Shown: one piece after another, positions 52,653-62,356 of the stretch
Numbering within the stretch: position 1 is the first letter of the stretch
Layout of the letters: every line of letters starts with the position of its first letter
Source of the DNA: Flavobacteriales bacterium UBA1494
GTDB taxonomy: Bacteria > Bacteroidota > Bacteroidia > Flavobacteriales_E > Vicingaceae
Assembly (NCBI GenBank): GCA_905182175.1
Contig: CAJJAT010000028.1
Coordinates: 22,482-86,481 of the forward strand
Reading direction: 5' to 3'
DNA length: 64,000 bases
Made by a program: the position numbers and the translations under genes
Notes under the pieces: generated by a model
Database searches by the model: none
The model's input: only the letters and a program-made list of their open reading frames with translations
What the model was told of the DNA's origin: nothing

Positions 52653-53948
52653 TTACTTTATCCCTTGATAATTATCGTCTATGTACTTTTCTATTTCAAC
52701 TTTTACTGCTTCAACACCAATCTGATCAATTACGTCAGAAGCAAAAGCGTTCACTAAAACAGCTCTTGCACTGTCTTTAGACAAACCTCTAGCTCTTAAA
52801 TAAAATAACGCCTCCTCATCTAGTTGTCCTGTTGTTGAACCGTGGCTGCACTTTACATCATCAGCATAAATTTCTAATTCAGGCTTTGAATTAATTGTAG
52901 CAGTATCTGTCATTACAATGTTTGCATTCGATTGAAAAGCATTTGTTTTTTGTGCTTCCCTGTGAACGAATACTTTCCCGTTAAAAACTCCAGTTGATGA
53001 ATCTCCTATTATACCCTTATACAATTCGTGGGATTCTCCGTTTGGTTCGCGGTGTAACAAATACGTATGATTATCTACATGTTGCTTTCCTTTTAAAGGA
53101 TACAATCCATTTAAATACGTCATCGTATTTTTTCCGAGCGAATCAATATTTAAGTTATTTCTAACAATTGAACCGTTTAAGGTAAAAGTGTTAATCTTAA
53201 ATGTACTGTCGTCTGCCTGCACAACTTGTTCAGTTGCAATTTGAAAAGAATCTTCCGCTTCGTCTTGGATTTTATTAATCTCAAAATGAGCATTTTTATC
53301 AACAAATATTTCAGATACCATGTTTGTGAAAGAACCAGTGTTTCCAGTGTTAATGGTTTTTAAAACTGCTTTCGCGTTTGCTCCCTGCTCTACAAAAATG
53401 AAGTTTCTTGGATTCGACATAATATTCGAATCATCTACTAAATTTAAAATATAGTAAGGTTCATCTGATTGAACATTTTTCGCAATGTGCATAAATGCGC
53501 CATCTTGATGATATGCTGTATTGATGTCGGCAAATATTTCATCTTTCTTTACCAAAGAGTTGAACTTTTCTTTCAAAATAGAACTGCTCTTTTTTGCATG
53601 AGAAAGACTACTAAATTCGATTCCTTCCGTTTTATCAAAGAAACTTAACTCTTCACTAAAATAGCCGTTAATTAAAACAATGCAATTTTTAGTTGGAACA
53701 GATAAGTCAATTTCAATCTCATTTTCAGGAGTTGAAATTTTGTAATCACCTTTAATAATTTTATTAACTCTTGTGTATTTCCAATACTCCGCTTTGGAAG
53801 TAGGAAAGTCCAGCCATTGAATCAATTCCATCGCTTCTTTTCTTACGTCAGAAGAAAAATCTTCATCCATTGAAAAATCGACTAAATCGAAATGACTTAA
53901 GAATTTGTCTTTGTTTGTTAGTGTTGCTGTTTCGTTCATTACTTCCAT
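52653..53948 (-). CDS. sufD: Fe-S scaffold subunit SufD
   Basis: A 431-aa protein of the SufB/SufD family. The right-handed beta-helix is visible in FIFVEQGANAKAVLKTINTG, and the C-terminal block KPELEIYADDVKCSHGSTTG near 356-375 and ALFYLRARGLS near 382-392 is diagnostic. The conserved His of SHGST is present. MNETATL (ATG 53939) is an alternative start three codons downstream. Lies 3 nt after sufC. Confidence 0.95.
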   Translation of the reverse strand: MEVMNETATLTNKDKFLSHFDLVDFSMDEDFSSDVRKEAMELIQWLDFPTSKAEYWKYTRVNKIIKGDYKISTPENEIEIDLSVPTKNCIVLINGYFSEELSFFDKTEGIEFSSLSHAKKSSSILKEKFNSLVKKDEIFADINTAYHQDGAFMHIAKNVQSDEPYYILNLVDDSNIMSNPRNFIFVEQGANAKAVLKTINTGNTGSFTNMVSEIFVDKNAHFEINKIQDEAEDSFQIATEQVVQADDSTFKINTFTLNGSIVRNNLNIDSLGKNTMTYLNGLYPLKGKQHVDNHTYLLHREPNGESHELYKGIIGDSSTGVFNGKVFVHREAQKTNAFQSNANIVMTDTATINSKPELEIYADDVKCSHGSTTGQLDEEALFYLRARGLSKDSARAVLVNAFASDVIDQIGVEAVKVEIEKYIDDNYQGIK

Positions 53949-53951
53949 AGC

Positions 53952-54713
53952 TTAAGCAGAAACTTTTTCTAAGTCTTTAATAATCCAATCGTAACCTCTT
54001 TCTTCTAGTTCTAATGCCAATTCTTTCGGCCCGGTTTTCACGATTTTTCCGTTGTACAATACGTGAACAAAGTCAGGTACTATATAATCTAACAAACGCT
54101 GGTAGTGAGTAATTATAATTGATGCGTTGTCTTTTGTTTTTAGCTGATTCACTCCATTGGCCACTGTTCTCAATGCATCAATGTCCAAACCTGAATCAGT
54201 TTCATCTAGAACAGATAATTTAGGATCAAGCATTGCCATTTGAAAGATTTCATTACGCTTCTTTTCTCCACCTGAAAAACCTTCGTTCACCGATCGATTT
54301 GCTAAACGACCGTCTAACTCAACTAGCTTAGATTTTTCCTTCACTCTCTTCAAGAAATCTTTTGCAGACATTGGTTCTTCTCCTCTTTTTTCTCTGGCTT
54401 CGTTGATCGCAGTTTTCAAAAAGTTAATGTTACTTACCCCGGGAATTTCTACAGGATACTGAAAGGCTAAAAACAAACCTGCCCTTGAACGATCTTCAGG
54501 ATCCATGTCTAGCAGGTCTTCGCCTAAAAAATCAACAGAACCTTCTGTTACTTCATATTCGTCTCTTCCTGCTAACACGTTGGCTAAAGTGCTCTTTCCA
54601 GAACCATTAGGTCCCATAATCGCGTGAACTTCGCCTGCTTTAACTTCCAAGTTAATGCCTGTTAATATTTCTGTTCCATCAATGGAAGCATGTAAATTTT
54701 TTATTTTAATCAT
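53952..54713 (-). CDS. sufC: SUF ABC-type ATPase SufC
   Basis: A 253-aa cytoplasmic ATPase. Walker A GPNGSGKST near 36-44, signature FSGGEKKRNEI near 148-158, Walker B KLSVLDETDSGLD near 167-179 and H-loop IITHYQRLL near 204. The start is ATG 54713; an upstream in-frame TTG is less likely. SufC powers the SufBCD scaffold. A 19-bp inverted repeat lies in the 167-nt gap separating it from sufB. Confidence 0.96.
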   Translation of the reverse strand: MIKIKNLHASIDGTEILTGINLEVKAGEVHAIMGPNGSGKSTLANVLAGRDEYEVTEGSVDFLGEDLLDMDPEDRSRAGLFLAFQYPVEIPGVSNINFLKTAINEAREKRGEEPMSAKDFLKRVKEKSKLVELDGRLANRSVNEGFSGGEKKRNEIFQMAMLDPKLSVLDETDSGLDIDALRTVANGVNQLKTKDNASIIITHYQRLLDYIVPDFVHVLYNGKIVKTGPKELALELEERGYDWIIKDLEKVSA

Positions 54714-54819
54714 CAAATAATTTTTAATTTTTAATTCTCAATTTTATTCAGCGTAATTTTCATTGACTGAGCAAAAATTGAATGAATCAAATTATTTTTT
54801 TTGTTCTATTTTATATTTG

Positions 54820-54864
54820 TTTTAATCGTTCAATTATTATTTTTTAATAATTGAACGATTAAAA
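54820..54864. repeat. Perfect 19-bp inverted repeat between sufB and sufC
   Basis: Arms TTTTAATCGTTCAATTATT (54820-54838) and its exact complement (54846-54864) around a 7-base A/T loop. In the suf mRNA it would form a long AT-rich hairpin 16 nt after the sufB stop. Possible intra-operon terminator/attenuator or RNA-stabilising stem. Confidence 0.75.
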
Positions 54865-54880
54865 ATTGAGACTAAATTCT

Positions 54881-56332
54881 CTAGCCAACCGACCCTTCTA
54901 AACTTATTTCTAATAATTTTTGGGCTTCAACTGCAAATTCCATTGGTAGTTGATTGAGTACTTCTTTACAGTATCCATTTACAATTAGGTTAATTGCTGT
55001 TGTTTCATCCATACCCCTTTGCTTACAATAGAAGATCTGATCTTCCCCAATTTTTGAAGTTGTTGCTTCATGTTCCACTTTAGAACTTTGGTTATTTACC
55101 TCAATGTATGGGAAGGTATGTGCACCACAATTGTTGCCCATTAGTAATGAATCACACTGCGTAAAGTTCCTTGCGTTGGTAGCCCCTTTTGCTATTTTAA
55201 CTAAACCCCTATATGAGTTTTGCGCTTGTCCTGCGGAGATTCCTTTTGAGATGATTGTACTTTTGGTGTTCTTACCTAGATGAATCATTTTTGATCCGGT
55301 ATCTGCTTGCTGGTAATTGGAAGTTACTGCAACAGAATAAAATTCACCAATGGAGTTGTTTCCTTTCAAAATACAACCTGGGTATTTCCAAGTTACGGCC
55401 GAACCGGTTTCCACTTGTGTCCAAGAAACTTTTGCACGATCTAAGCATAAACCACGCTTTGTAACGAAATTGTAAATTCCACCTTTTCCTTCTTTACTGC
55501 CTGGGTACCAATTTTGAATCGTAGAATACTTTATCTCTGCATCGTCTAACGCTACTAGTTCGACTACCGCTGCGTGCAATTGATTTTCGTCTCTCATTGG
55601 AGCCGTGCAACCTTCAAGGTAACTAACATAACTGCCTTCATCTGCAATAACAAGCGTTCTTTCAAATTGACCTGTATTGGCTTCGTTGATTCTAAAGTAG
55701 GTTGACAACTCCATAGGGCATCTTTTGCCTTTTGGAATGTAACAAAAAGAACCATCAGTAAATACCGCTGAGTTTAATGCTGCGTAAAAGTTATCTCCTG
55801 TCGGAATAACAGTTCCTAAATATTTTTGAACCAATTCGGGGTGTTCTTGAACTGCCTCACTAAAGGAACAAAAAATAATTCCTAACTCACCCAATTTTTT
55901 CTTGAATGAAGTCGCAACAGAAACGCTGTCTATTACAACATCTACCGCAACTCCGGTTAAACGTTCTTGCTCTTCAATAGATATACCTAATTTTTTAAAA
56001 GTCTCTAGTAACTCAGGATCAACCTCGTCTAAACTATCTAACTGCACTTTAGGCTTTGGAGCGGAATAATAGTGTAGGTCTTGGAAGTCAGGTTTCTCAT
56101 ATCCTAAATGAGCCCACTCCGGCTCTTCCATTTTTTCCCAAATTCTATAGGCATTCAGTCTGTAATCCAACATCCATTGTGGCTCATCCTTCTTCGCAGA
56201 AATAAAACGAATAATATCTTCGCTTAAACCCTTTGGAGCTTGATCAGCATCCATGTCAGTATAAAAACCGTACTTGTATTCGCTATTTGTTATTTCTTCG
56301 ATTAATTCGTCTTCTGTTTGCATCTCTCTCAT
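54881..56332 (-). CDS. sufB: Fe-S scaffold subunit SufB
   Basis: A 483-aa scaffold protein. [20 protein letters not shown] near 18-37 begins the conserved part; [20 protein letters not shown] near 198-217, [20 protein letters not shown] near 245 and [20 protein letters not shown] near 400-419 are family hallmarks. The assembly cysteine region [12 protein letters not shown] is intact. ATG 56323 (MQTEDEL) is an alternative start. The gene starts 3 nt after the A-type carrier gene. Confidence 0.96.
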   Translation of the reverse strand: MREMQTEDELIEEITNSEYKYGFYTDMDADQAPKGLSEDIIRFISAKKDEPQWMLDYRLNAYRIWEKMEEPEWAHLGYEKPDFQDLHYYSAPKPKVQLDSLDEVDPELLETFKKLGISIEEQERLTGVAVDVVIDSVSVATSFKKKLGELGIIFCSFSEAVQEHPELVQKYLGTVIPTGDNFYAALNSAVFTDGSFCYIPKGKRCPMELSTYFRINEANTGQFERTLVIADEGSYVSYLEGCTAPMRDENQLHAAVVELVALDDAEIKYSTIQNWYPGSKEGKGGIYNFVTKRGLCLDRAKVSWTQVETGSAVTWKYPGCILKGNNSIGEFYSVAVTSNYQQADTGSKMIHLGKNTKSTIISKGISAGQAQNSYRGLVKIAKGATNARNFTQCDSLLMGNNCGAHTFPYIEVNNQSSKVEHEATTSKIGEDQIFYCKQRGMDETTAINLIVNGYCKEVLNQLPMEFAVEAQKLLEISLEGSVG

Positions 56333-56335
56333 ATT

Positions 56336-56662
56336 TTATATTGAAAAACTTTCTCCGCAACCACAAGTTCTTGAGGCGTTGGGATTTATAAAACTGAATC
56401 CCTTACCATTTAACCCTCCGGTAAAATCTAATTCAGTTCCTACTAAGTATAAAACGCTTTTTTTGTCCATTACGATTTTAACATCGTTGTCTTCAACGAC
56501 TTTATCTTCTTCTTTTAATTCTGAGTCAAAGTCTAAATTGTACATTAAACCTGAACAACCACCTCCTTGAACACCTACTCTAACAAAACTATCTGTAGCT
56601 TTGCCTTCTTCGGTTAAAAGGCTCATTATCTTTTCTTTTGCTCTATCGTTTATTTTAATCAT
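56336..56662 (-). CDS. A-type Fe-S carrier (HesB/IscA/SufA family)
   Basis: A 108-aa protein starting at ATG 56662 (MIKINDRAKEKIMSLLTEEG); the frame to 56686 adds 8 residues. The three conserved cysteines are present: VGVQGGGCSGLMYNLDFD near 31-48 and TCGCGESFSI at the end. It carries Fe-S clusters from the SufBCD scaffold to targets. First gene of the suf operon. Confidence 0.93.
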   Translation of the reverse strand: MIKINDRAKEKIMSLLTEEGKATDSFVRVGVQGGGCSGLMYNLDFDSELKEEDKVVEDNDVKIVMDKKSVLYLVGTELDFTGGLNGKGFSFINPNASRTCGCGESFSI

Positions 56663-56683
56663 TTGTTTGATTTTTTCTCTACG

Positions 56684-56691
56684 CAAAACTA
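56684..56691 (-). promoter_or_regulatory. -7 box TAGTTTTG of the suf operon
   Basis: Exact TAnnTTTG match on the minus strand, 21 nt upstream of the first suf ATG, with a palindrome immediately upstream. Confidence 0.55.
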
Positions 56692-56698
56692 CTTATCT

Positions 56699-56721
56699 TT
56701 ATTTAGATTAACTCTAAATAA
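56699..56721. promoter_or_regulatory. Palindromic operator candidate in the suf promoter
   Basis: Perfect 9-bp arms TTATTTAGA (56699-56707) and TCTAAATAA (56713-56721) with a TTAAC spacer. It sits 7 bp upstream of the -7 box, within the promoter spacer, where a bound repressor would block polymerase. Architecture resembles sites of Fur/DtxR-type iron or Rrf2-type Fe-S regulators; the regulator is not identified. Confidence 0.65.
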
Positions 56722-56742
56722 GGGTTAATTTAATTAAAAAAC

Positions 56743-56756
56743 ACCCTCTGGAGGGT
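56743..56756. repeat. Short GC-rich hairpin upstream of the suf operator
   Basis: ACCCTC and GAGGGT arms with a 2-base centre, followed on the plus strand by a T-rich tract. It may be a terminator shielding the suf promoter or a second protein site. Confidence 0.45.
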
Positions 56757-57886
56757 ATTGTTTTATATGTAAAAAATATTTATAAAATATTTAGAAGAAC
56801 ATGTAATCAGTCACAAGTGATATGGTTTATTTTATTCGGAGGTAGTTTTATTTCGCCACATCACATCACTTCGGTTTTAAAATTTATTCGCTCTGAATGC
56901 TCTGCAATGCTGCGTAAAGAAGGATTCCTGGGACCATTTAAAGGGGAGCCTGTACCTATTGCTTCTATAAAATCAGTATTTCCGATATTGGATTTTTGAA
57001 TTAAACAACTATAGCAACTTGCTCAAAGCAATTCATGCTGTATAGGTCGTTTTACTTTTATTAATGATTGGGTCGGAATTTATAGAATAGGCATGTCTTT
57101 TTAATTTTCAGCACTTTTTTTATTAGATACATTATAAGAATGTAAGGAGTTTTAACATCAGTTTGTTCTTGAATTGGAGGGGCTTGTAAAAAATAATTTA
57201 TTTTTCTATTTAGACTTGCGCTTTATTAGCTGCAGTTTTGAAGAGGTTTCTAGGAATAGTACTTTCAAATGCGTCGTACAATCGTTCAAAATTCAGCGGC
57301 GAACTAATTCCGCTAACTTCTTTTGGATACATAGCAGCTGAAGTGCTGTCATTATTTGTTAATATCAGCGTGCTGGAACAAATACACTCCTGCTAAAGGA
57401 AAGGTTTTAAAAACAAATGAGTCCTTGTTTAACCGGAATTTCCCGGTTAGATTATTCGGCATGAGATAAACGTCAAAATGTTGTAAAACGATCTAAGCAT
57501 GGATGGTAGTTTATTGACTGGATTGTAATTAATCGGTTGTTTTGAAATGTCAATATGGACAACATTTTATTGTTAATTATTGAATAATTAAATATTTACT
57601 CTACCAGTGAAAATAAAATTAGAGTACTCTCAATTTCCTCATTTGGCTTCTGTGCAGAATATTATAATTGAATTAATCCGCTATTTTGTGTTTTAATCTG
57701 ATTGTTTTATTTTCAACTTTTGTTGAAGTATAAAAATTCGCTTTTGTTTTGATCTCCAAATTTCTTAAGAGTCAGAATCCACAAAAGAAACGATGTAGTA
57801 AGAAATAAATGAATGCCATTATTCATTTAAAACTTTTCATACTTGAAAATTAAGGACATTAAATTAATTTAACATTCCCCTTTATT
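56757..57886. other. 1.1-kb gap with gene remnants between suf and thiL
   Basis: No intact gene. A plus-strand 60-codon frame at 56817-56999 has no features. On the minus strand at 57210-57392 an open piece without a start reads ICSSTLILTNNDSTSAAMYP and SPLNFERLYDAFESTIPRNL, ending at TAA. The LTNN phrase resembles the end of serine-hydrolase (beta-lactamase-like) proteins in Bacteroidota, but this is a weak guess. The remainder shows nothing. Confidence 0.4.
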
Positions 57887-57894
57887 TACTTTTG
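57887..57894 (+). promoter_or_regulatory. -7 box TACTTTTG, 4 nt before thiL
   Basis: Exact TAnnTTTG match ending 4 nt before ATG 57899; predicts a leaderless mRNA. Confidence 0.6.
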
Positions 57895-57898
57895 CACC

Positions 57899-58936
57899 AT
57901 GAGTGAAAATACTAATGAGCCAACTCCTTTGAAAGAGATTGGAGAATTCGGATTAATTGAAAGGTTAACTAAGAACATTGAATTAAAAAATACTGCCACT
58001 AAATTAGGGGTAGGAGATGATGCAGCATTGATTCAAAATGAAAAGTCATTGACGGTGGTGAGTACCGATATGTTGGTGGAAGGGGTTCACTTTGATCTGC
58101 TTTATGTGCCATTGAAGCACCTCGGATACAAGTCGGTAGTTGTGAACTTGTCAGATATATATGCAATGAATGCTACGCCGAAACAAATAACGGTATCAAT
58201 AGCAGTCTCCAATAGAATGTCAATTGAAGCACTTGAAGACCTTTACGAGGGAATTAATTTGGCTTGTGAGATGTATGGTGTAGACTTAGTAGGCGGTGAT
58301 ACAACCTCTTCATTATCTGGAACTGTAATCTCCATTACCGCAATTGGGGAGGTAGATGAAGAGAAAGTTGTAAAAAGAAGCGGAGCAAAAGAGAACGATT
58401 TAATTTGTGTTTCTGGTGACCTGGGTGCTGCTTTTGCAGGATTACAAATTTTGGAAAGAGAGAAAGGTGTTTTTAAAGATAACGAAGCAATGCAGCCCGA
58501 TTTCTCAGGAAAGGATTATATATTGGAGCGCCAATTGAAGCCTGAAGCAAGAAAAGACATTATTGAATACTTTGCTAGAGAAGGTATTGTGCCCACTTCA
58601 ATGATTGATGTTTCTGATGGGCTTTCCTCTGAGTTAATTCATTTGGCAAAAGCTTCAGAAGTAGGCATTCAGATTTATGAAGATAAAATTCCTTTGGATC
58701 CGCAAACGATAAACACCTGTGAAGAGTTGAACTTAAACCCTGGAATGGCTGCCTTGAATGGTGGAGAGGATTATGAGTTACTATTTACAGTTTCTATTGA
58801 ACACTTTGAAAAATTAAAGAGTGAACCGTTATTGTCAATCATCGGGCATGTTACAGATAAAAATTCTGGTAATAATATGGTTGCTAGTGGCACAGAGAGC
58901 TTAATTGAATTACAAGCGCAAGGGTGGCAACATTAA
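57899..58936 (+). CDS. thiL: Thiamine-monophosphate kinase
   Basis: A 345-aa ATP-dependent kinase making thiamine diphosphate from the monophosphate. GEFGLIERLTKNI near 12-24, VGDDAALIQ near 38-46, STDMLVEGVHFDL near 54-66, VNLSDIYAMNATPKQITVSI near 81-100 and LVGGDTTSS near 130 are ThiL signatures. The C-terminal LNGGEDYELLFTV near 292 is also intact. Full length. It is followed by a long decayed locus. Confidence 0.95.
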   Translation: MSENTNEPTPLKEIGEFGLIERLTKNIELKNTATKLGVGDDAALIQNEKSLTVVSTDMLVEGVHFDLLYVPLKHLGYKSVVVNLSDIYAMNATPKQITVSIAVSNRMSIEALEDLYEGINLACEMYGVDLVGGDTTSSLSGTVISITAIGEVDEEKVVKRSGAKENDLICVSGDLGAAFAGLQILEREKGVFKDNEAMQPDFSGKDYILERQLKPEARKDIIEYFAREGIVPTSMIDVSDGLSSELIHLAKASEVGIQIYEDKIPLDPQTINTCEELNLNPGMAALNGGEDYELLFTVSIEHFEKLKSEPLLSIIGHVTDKNSGNNMVASGTESLIELQAQGWQH

Positions 58937-59096
58937 AAGTGAATTTTGAATCTCTTAATTTCTAGTTTTTAATGGAATAAATTTCTTGTTGACGAGTGTT
59001 CCGAAGGTTGCGTGCTATTAAGTAATACTAGAAGTGTAATAAATTGAATGTTTTACTTCAAGAGTAATTGAAATCAGTATCCTAGTTAAAATTTTG

Positions 59097-60274
59097 ATGA
59101 TGAAATTATTGTAAATTTTTGCTATTTCGCTTGTGTTTTTTGGCTGTGAAGAAGTCAAAAAATAAATTATTATTCAGGAAATTCACGCTGTTCAGCACTT
59201 GTATTTGTTCTCTCAAGAAATTGGTGAGAAATGGCACTCGAATGAGGAGCCTTGGAGGTTTTAAATGGCAGGAGTTGAATTTTTATACACAGGAAATTAC
59301 AAGATGGTTTTTGACAAACGAAAACAAGAATGGACGGAATTTGAAGTCTAGGAGATTCATTAGTTAAACAATTTGAATCTAACTTTTCAGGTAGAAACGC
59401 AAAAGGTTATTTTCTTAAAAGAGCCGAGAATACACAAGTGCTAATAATTAAAGAATCGTATCATAAACCAAAAAATAGAGTTTTATTAGTGACGTTTTTG
59501 AAGAATTACAAGAATTGGGATATACTTGTTTTAAGGCAATGACATTTTTATATACTGATTTTCCTGATTTATGAGTTAGGAAATATCCTACCGTAACAAC
59601 TGGTACGTATATAAAAGGGACTCATTTCGTATAACTTACCAGGAAAGCTTTAAGTATTGTTTGCAGGCTTTTTCCATATGAATCTAAACACTTCGGTCGA
59701 GAACCAAGTCTTCAACGAGAAGTAAATGAGGCTTAAAAGATAAAGTCAATAATAGATAGCGACTCCAATTAGAAAATTGTAATTCATTGTGGTTATGACC
59801 ATGCTAAAGAAGGTTATCTAGGAGTTTCTTGGATTAAATCCATGGCCGGAAGAGTGATCGAGTATACTGGAAATAATCCGATTACTGTTGATAAACAAAG
59901 TATGATAGTCATTTGGAAATTAATTTCGCTCAGCTTTTAAGTCAAAGGCTAGAGTTAGATGAACCCACCGTTTTTTTGATTTAAACAACCTTTCTTTCGA
60001 GGGAGAAAGTGACACCAGCTGGTCTGATATTATGGTATTTCATGAACAAAATGTATACGAACATAGTAGGCCAATTTGGTTGTTTGGAAACAATAAAATA
60101 TGGGTTGAAATGGATTTAACTCCAATACAACTAGATTGTCTTTACTTCTTATTTGCTTTTAATAATGGCGAGAATATAACAGCAGTTATTCCCGTTGATT
60201 TATTAGAAATAACTGATTCCTTAAAGACGGTGCACTTTGTTTTAAATAAAGGTAACTACAAAGCGGTTGACTAA
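59097..60274 (+). pseudogene. Decayed lipoprotein gene (ChaN/EreA-like putative family)
   Basis: The remnant begins with a lipoprotein signal (FAISLVFFGCEEVKK) broken by a stop. Pieces in shifting frames follow: NAKGYFLKRAENTQVLIIKE and SYHKPKNRVLLVTFLKN, then FKAMTFLYTDFP, YPTVTTGTYIKG, RLFPYESKHFGREPSLQREV, IVIHCGYDHAKEGYLGVSWI and MAGRVIEYTGNNPITVDKQS. The last frame, 60032-60274, is intact (VYEHSRPIWLFGNNKIWVEM) to its TAA. The order matches Bacteroidota lipoproteins with an ExxHxxxxHR-type N-motif and an HCGYDH motif. Many stops and shifts show it is dead. Confidence 0.65.
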
Positions 60275-60398
60275 AACATTGTTAAAAAGGCGGTGAGTTT
60301 TGAATTGGAGGCGGAGTAGGTTACTTTGATTCACACCGGCTAAATACCCAAAACGACTTCAGCGTTCTAAATTCATCACACTACTATGCTACATTCTC

Positions 60399-61679
60399 TC
60401 AATACCCATATTTTTCTTGCCAGAGCGTCTTTAAACGTTTTCTTAATTCATTTTCTCTGGCGTTGCTCATTGGGTCGTAGAATTTTTTTCCACTAATTTC
60501 TTCAGGCAAGTATTCTTGATGTATAAAGTTATTAGGATGGTCATGGGCGTATTTATACTTTTTCCCGTATCCAATTTCTTTCATCAATTTGGTAGGAGCA
60601 TTTCTAAGCGGCAGCGGCACACTTAAATTGCCACTTGCTTTTACTTCTGCTTGAGCATGATTAATGGCCATGTACGCGGCATTGCTTTTTGGCGAGGATG
60701 CTAAATAAGTAACGCACTGTGCCAATATAATTCTCGATTCAGGCCAACCGATGACGTTCACTGCTTGAAAGCAATTGTTCGCTATAACAATGGCAGTTGG
60801 GTTTGCATTTCCGATGTCTTCAGAAGCTAAAATCAACAAACGACGAGCAATAAATTTCGGGTCTTCTCCTCCTTCAATCATTCTGGCCAACCAATATACA
60901 CCTGCATTTGGGTCGCTGCCACGAATGGATTTTATAAAGGCTGAGATGATGTCGTAATGCATTTCTCCATCCTTATCATATTTGATAATGTTTTGCTGGG
61001 CTATCTTTGTTACTTTTTCATCGGTAACTTCAATGTTATCTCCGTTTTGGTTGCTGATGACCAATTCTAAAAGATTCAACAACTTTCGAGCATCTCCACC
61101 GGAGAGTTGCAACAGAGCATGTTCTTCTTTTACCTTGACGTTCTTCTTTTTCAAGAATTCGTCTTTCTCTAAAGAAATGTTCACTAAACCCATTAACTCA
61201 TCTCTGTTCAATGGTTCAAGCGTATACACTTGGCAACGACTTAATAATGCAGAGATAACTTCAAACGAAGGGTTCTCTGTAGTTGCACCAATCAATGTTA
61301 TTGTTCCGCTTTCAACAGCTCCCAATAAAGAGTCTTGCTGCGATTTACTAAATCGATGAATTTCATCAATAAACATAATGGGATTGTGGGCACTAAAAAA
61401 TTGCTGGCTTTTTGCTTTTTGAATTATTTCCCTCACCTCTTTTACGCCGGAATTAATGGCACTTAACGAAAAGAAAGGACGATCAGTTGTTTGCGATATA
61501 ATGTGAGCCAAGGTTGTTTTTCCAATGCCTGGGCTGCCCCATAAAATCATAGAAGGAATCATTCCTTTTTCTATTAATTCTCGCAGAACGGCACCTTTGC
61601 CTACCAAATGTTGTTGTCCAACATAGTTATCAAGCGAAGTGGGGCGCATTCTTTCAGCAAGTGGGGCAGATGGAATCAT
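60399..61679 (-). CDS. rarA: Replication-associated recombination protein A (RarA/MgsA AAA ATPase)
   Basis: A 426-aa clamp-loader-like ATPase. PLAERMRPTSLDNYVGQQHL near 5-24, Walker A WGSPGIGKTTLA near 48-59, Walker B IMFIDEIHRFSKSQQDSLL near 99-117 and sensor TLIGATTENPSF near 131-142 are present. The C-terminal tetramerisation part includes ASEDIGNANPTA near 284 and GKKYKYAHDHPNNFIHQEYL near 373. It acts at stalled replication forks. A -7 box lies 5 nt before its start. Confidence 0.95.
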   Translation of the reverse strand: MIPSAPLAERMRPTSLDNYVGQQHLVGKGAVLRELIEKGMIPSMILWGSPGIGKTTLAHIISQTTDRPFFSLSAINSGVKEVREIIQKAKSQQFFSAHNPIMFIDEIHRFSKSQQDSLLGAVESGTITLIGATTENPSFEVISALLSRCQVYTLEPLNRDELMGLVNISLEKDEFLKKKNVKVKEEHALLQLSGGDARKLLNLLELVISNQNGDNIEVTDEKVTKIAQQNIIKYDKDGEMHYDIISAFIKSIRGSDPNAGVYWLARMIEGGEDPKFIARRLLILASEDIGNANPTAIVIANNCFQAVNVIGWPESRIILAQCVTYLASSPKSNAAYMAINHAQAEVKASGNLSVPLPLRNAPTKLMKEIGYGKKYKYAHDHPNNFIHQEYLPEEISGKKFYDPMSNARENELRKRLKTLWQEKYGY

Positions 61680-61684
61680 AAAGG

Positions 61685-61692
61685 CAAAATTA
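61685..61692 (-). promoter_or_regulatory. -7 box TAATTTTG, 5 nt before rarA
   Basis: Exact TAnnTTTG match on the minus strand; the ATG is at 61679. It lies at the very end of the upstream AcpH-like gene, giving rarA its own promoter. Confidence 0.5.
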
Positions 61693-61693
61693 G

Positions 61694-62281
61694 TTATTTA
61701 GCAGGTGCTTCCCAATCCATTGCAAACTCAAAAAGTTCCTTAAAAAAAGGAGTAAATTCAGCTTCGTACAATTTAAAGTCTCGCTCCAAATCAATTGCAG
61801 CTTCTTCCATTTTCGAATTAAATTTTGCTCTATGTGCAATGCCTGTTAGCGCTTTGGTCATTCCCTCAATTCTACCGTAGCTAGTTAACCAATCTTGTTT
61901 GCTCATGTAATCTAAAATCATAACGGAGCGATGGGGCATTTCAGAAGTTCTACTTTTTAACACGAAGTATGCAGATTTTGAAAAACTTTCAAGCGAAATT
62001 GGAGAATAGGTCTCCCAATTTTTGGCTAAAATATGGTCGTAAAACATGTCAACCAAAACCGCAGCGTAATGCCTGTATTTTGGAAAAAGTCGCGATTTAC
62101 TCTTTTTTACCAGAGGATGTGTATCCGTAAAATGATCAATTGCTCGGTGCATCATGATGCCATTTCGAATCTCTTCTGAATACGGTTCAATCTTATTTGC
62201 TTTAATGTGATCTGCGATGAAGTTGCCCACCATTAGGTTAGTGTCTCTTTGTGAAAGGAAAAGGTGGGCGAGGTGATTCAT
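61694..62281 (-). CDS. Acyl carrier protein phosphodiesterase-like (AcpH/DUF479)
   Basis: A 195-aa helical protein starting at ATG 62281 (MNHLAHLFLSQRDTNLMVGN). GNFIADHIKANKIEPYSEEI near 19-38, GIMMHRAIDHFTDTHPLVKK near 41-60 and AVLVDMFYDHILAKNW near 75-90 match the HD-like metal-binding AcpH family. E. coli AcpH removes phosphopantetheine from ACP. The longer frame to 62377 overlaps mnmE and lacks family features, so I reject it. Divergent from mnmE. Confidence 0.87.
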   Translation of the reverse strand: MNHLAHLFLSQRDTNLMVGNFIADHIKANKIEPYSEEIRNGIMMHRAIDHFTDTHPLVKKSKSRLFPKYRHYAAVLVDMFYDHILAKNWETYSPISLESFSKSAYFVLKSRTSEMPHRSVMILDYMSKQDWLTSYGRIEGMTKALTGIAHRAKFNSKMEEAAIDLERDFKLYEAEFTPFFKELFEFAMDWEAPAK

Positions 62282-62356
62282 TTGATGCTCATGTCTTAAA
62301 TTGTGAAAGTATAGAAAGACTTTGATTTTAAATTGTTTCAGCTTTGAAGTAAACGT

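Noticed and set aside
56817..56999. 60-codon plus-strand frame near the suf promoter
   Set aside because: No recognisable domain and located in a gap with other decay; chance frame or remnant.
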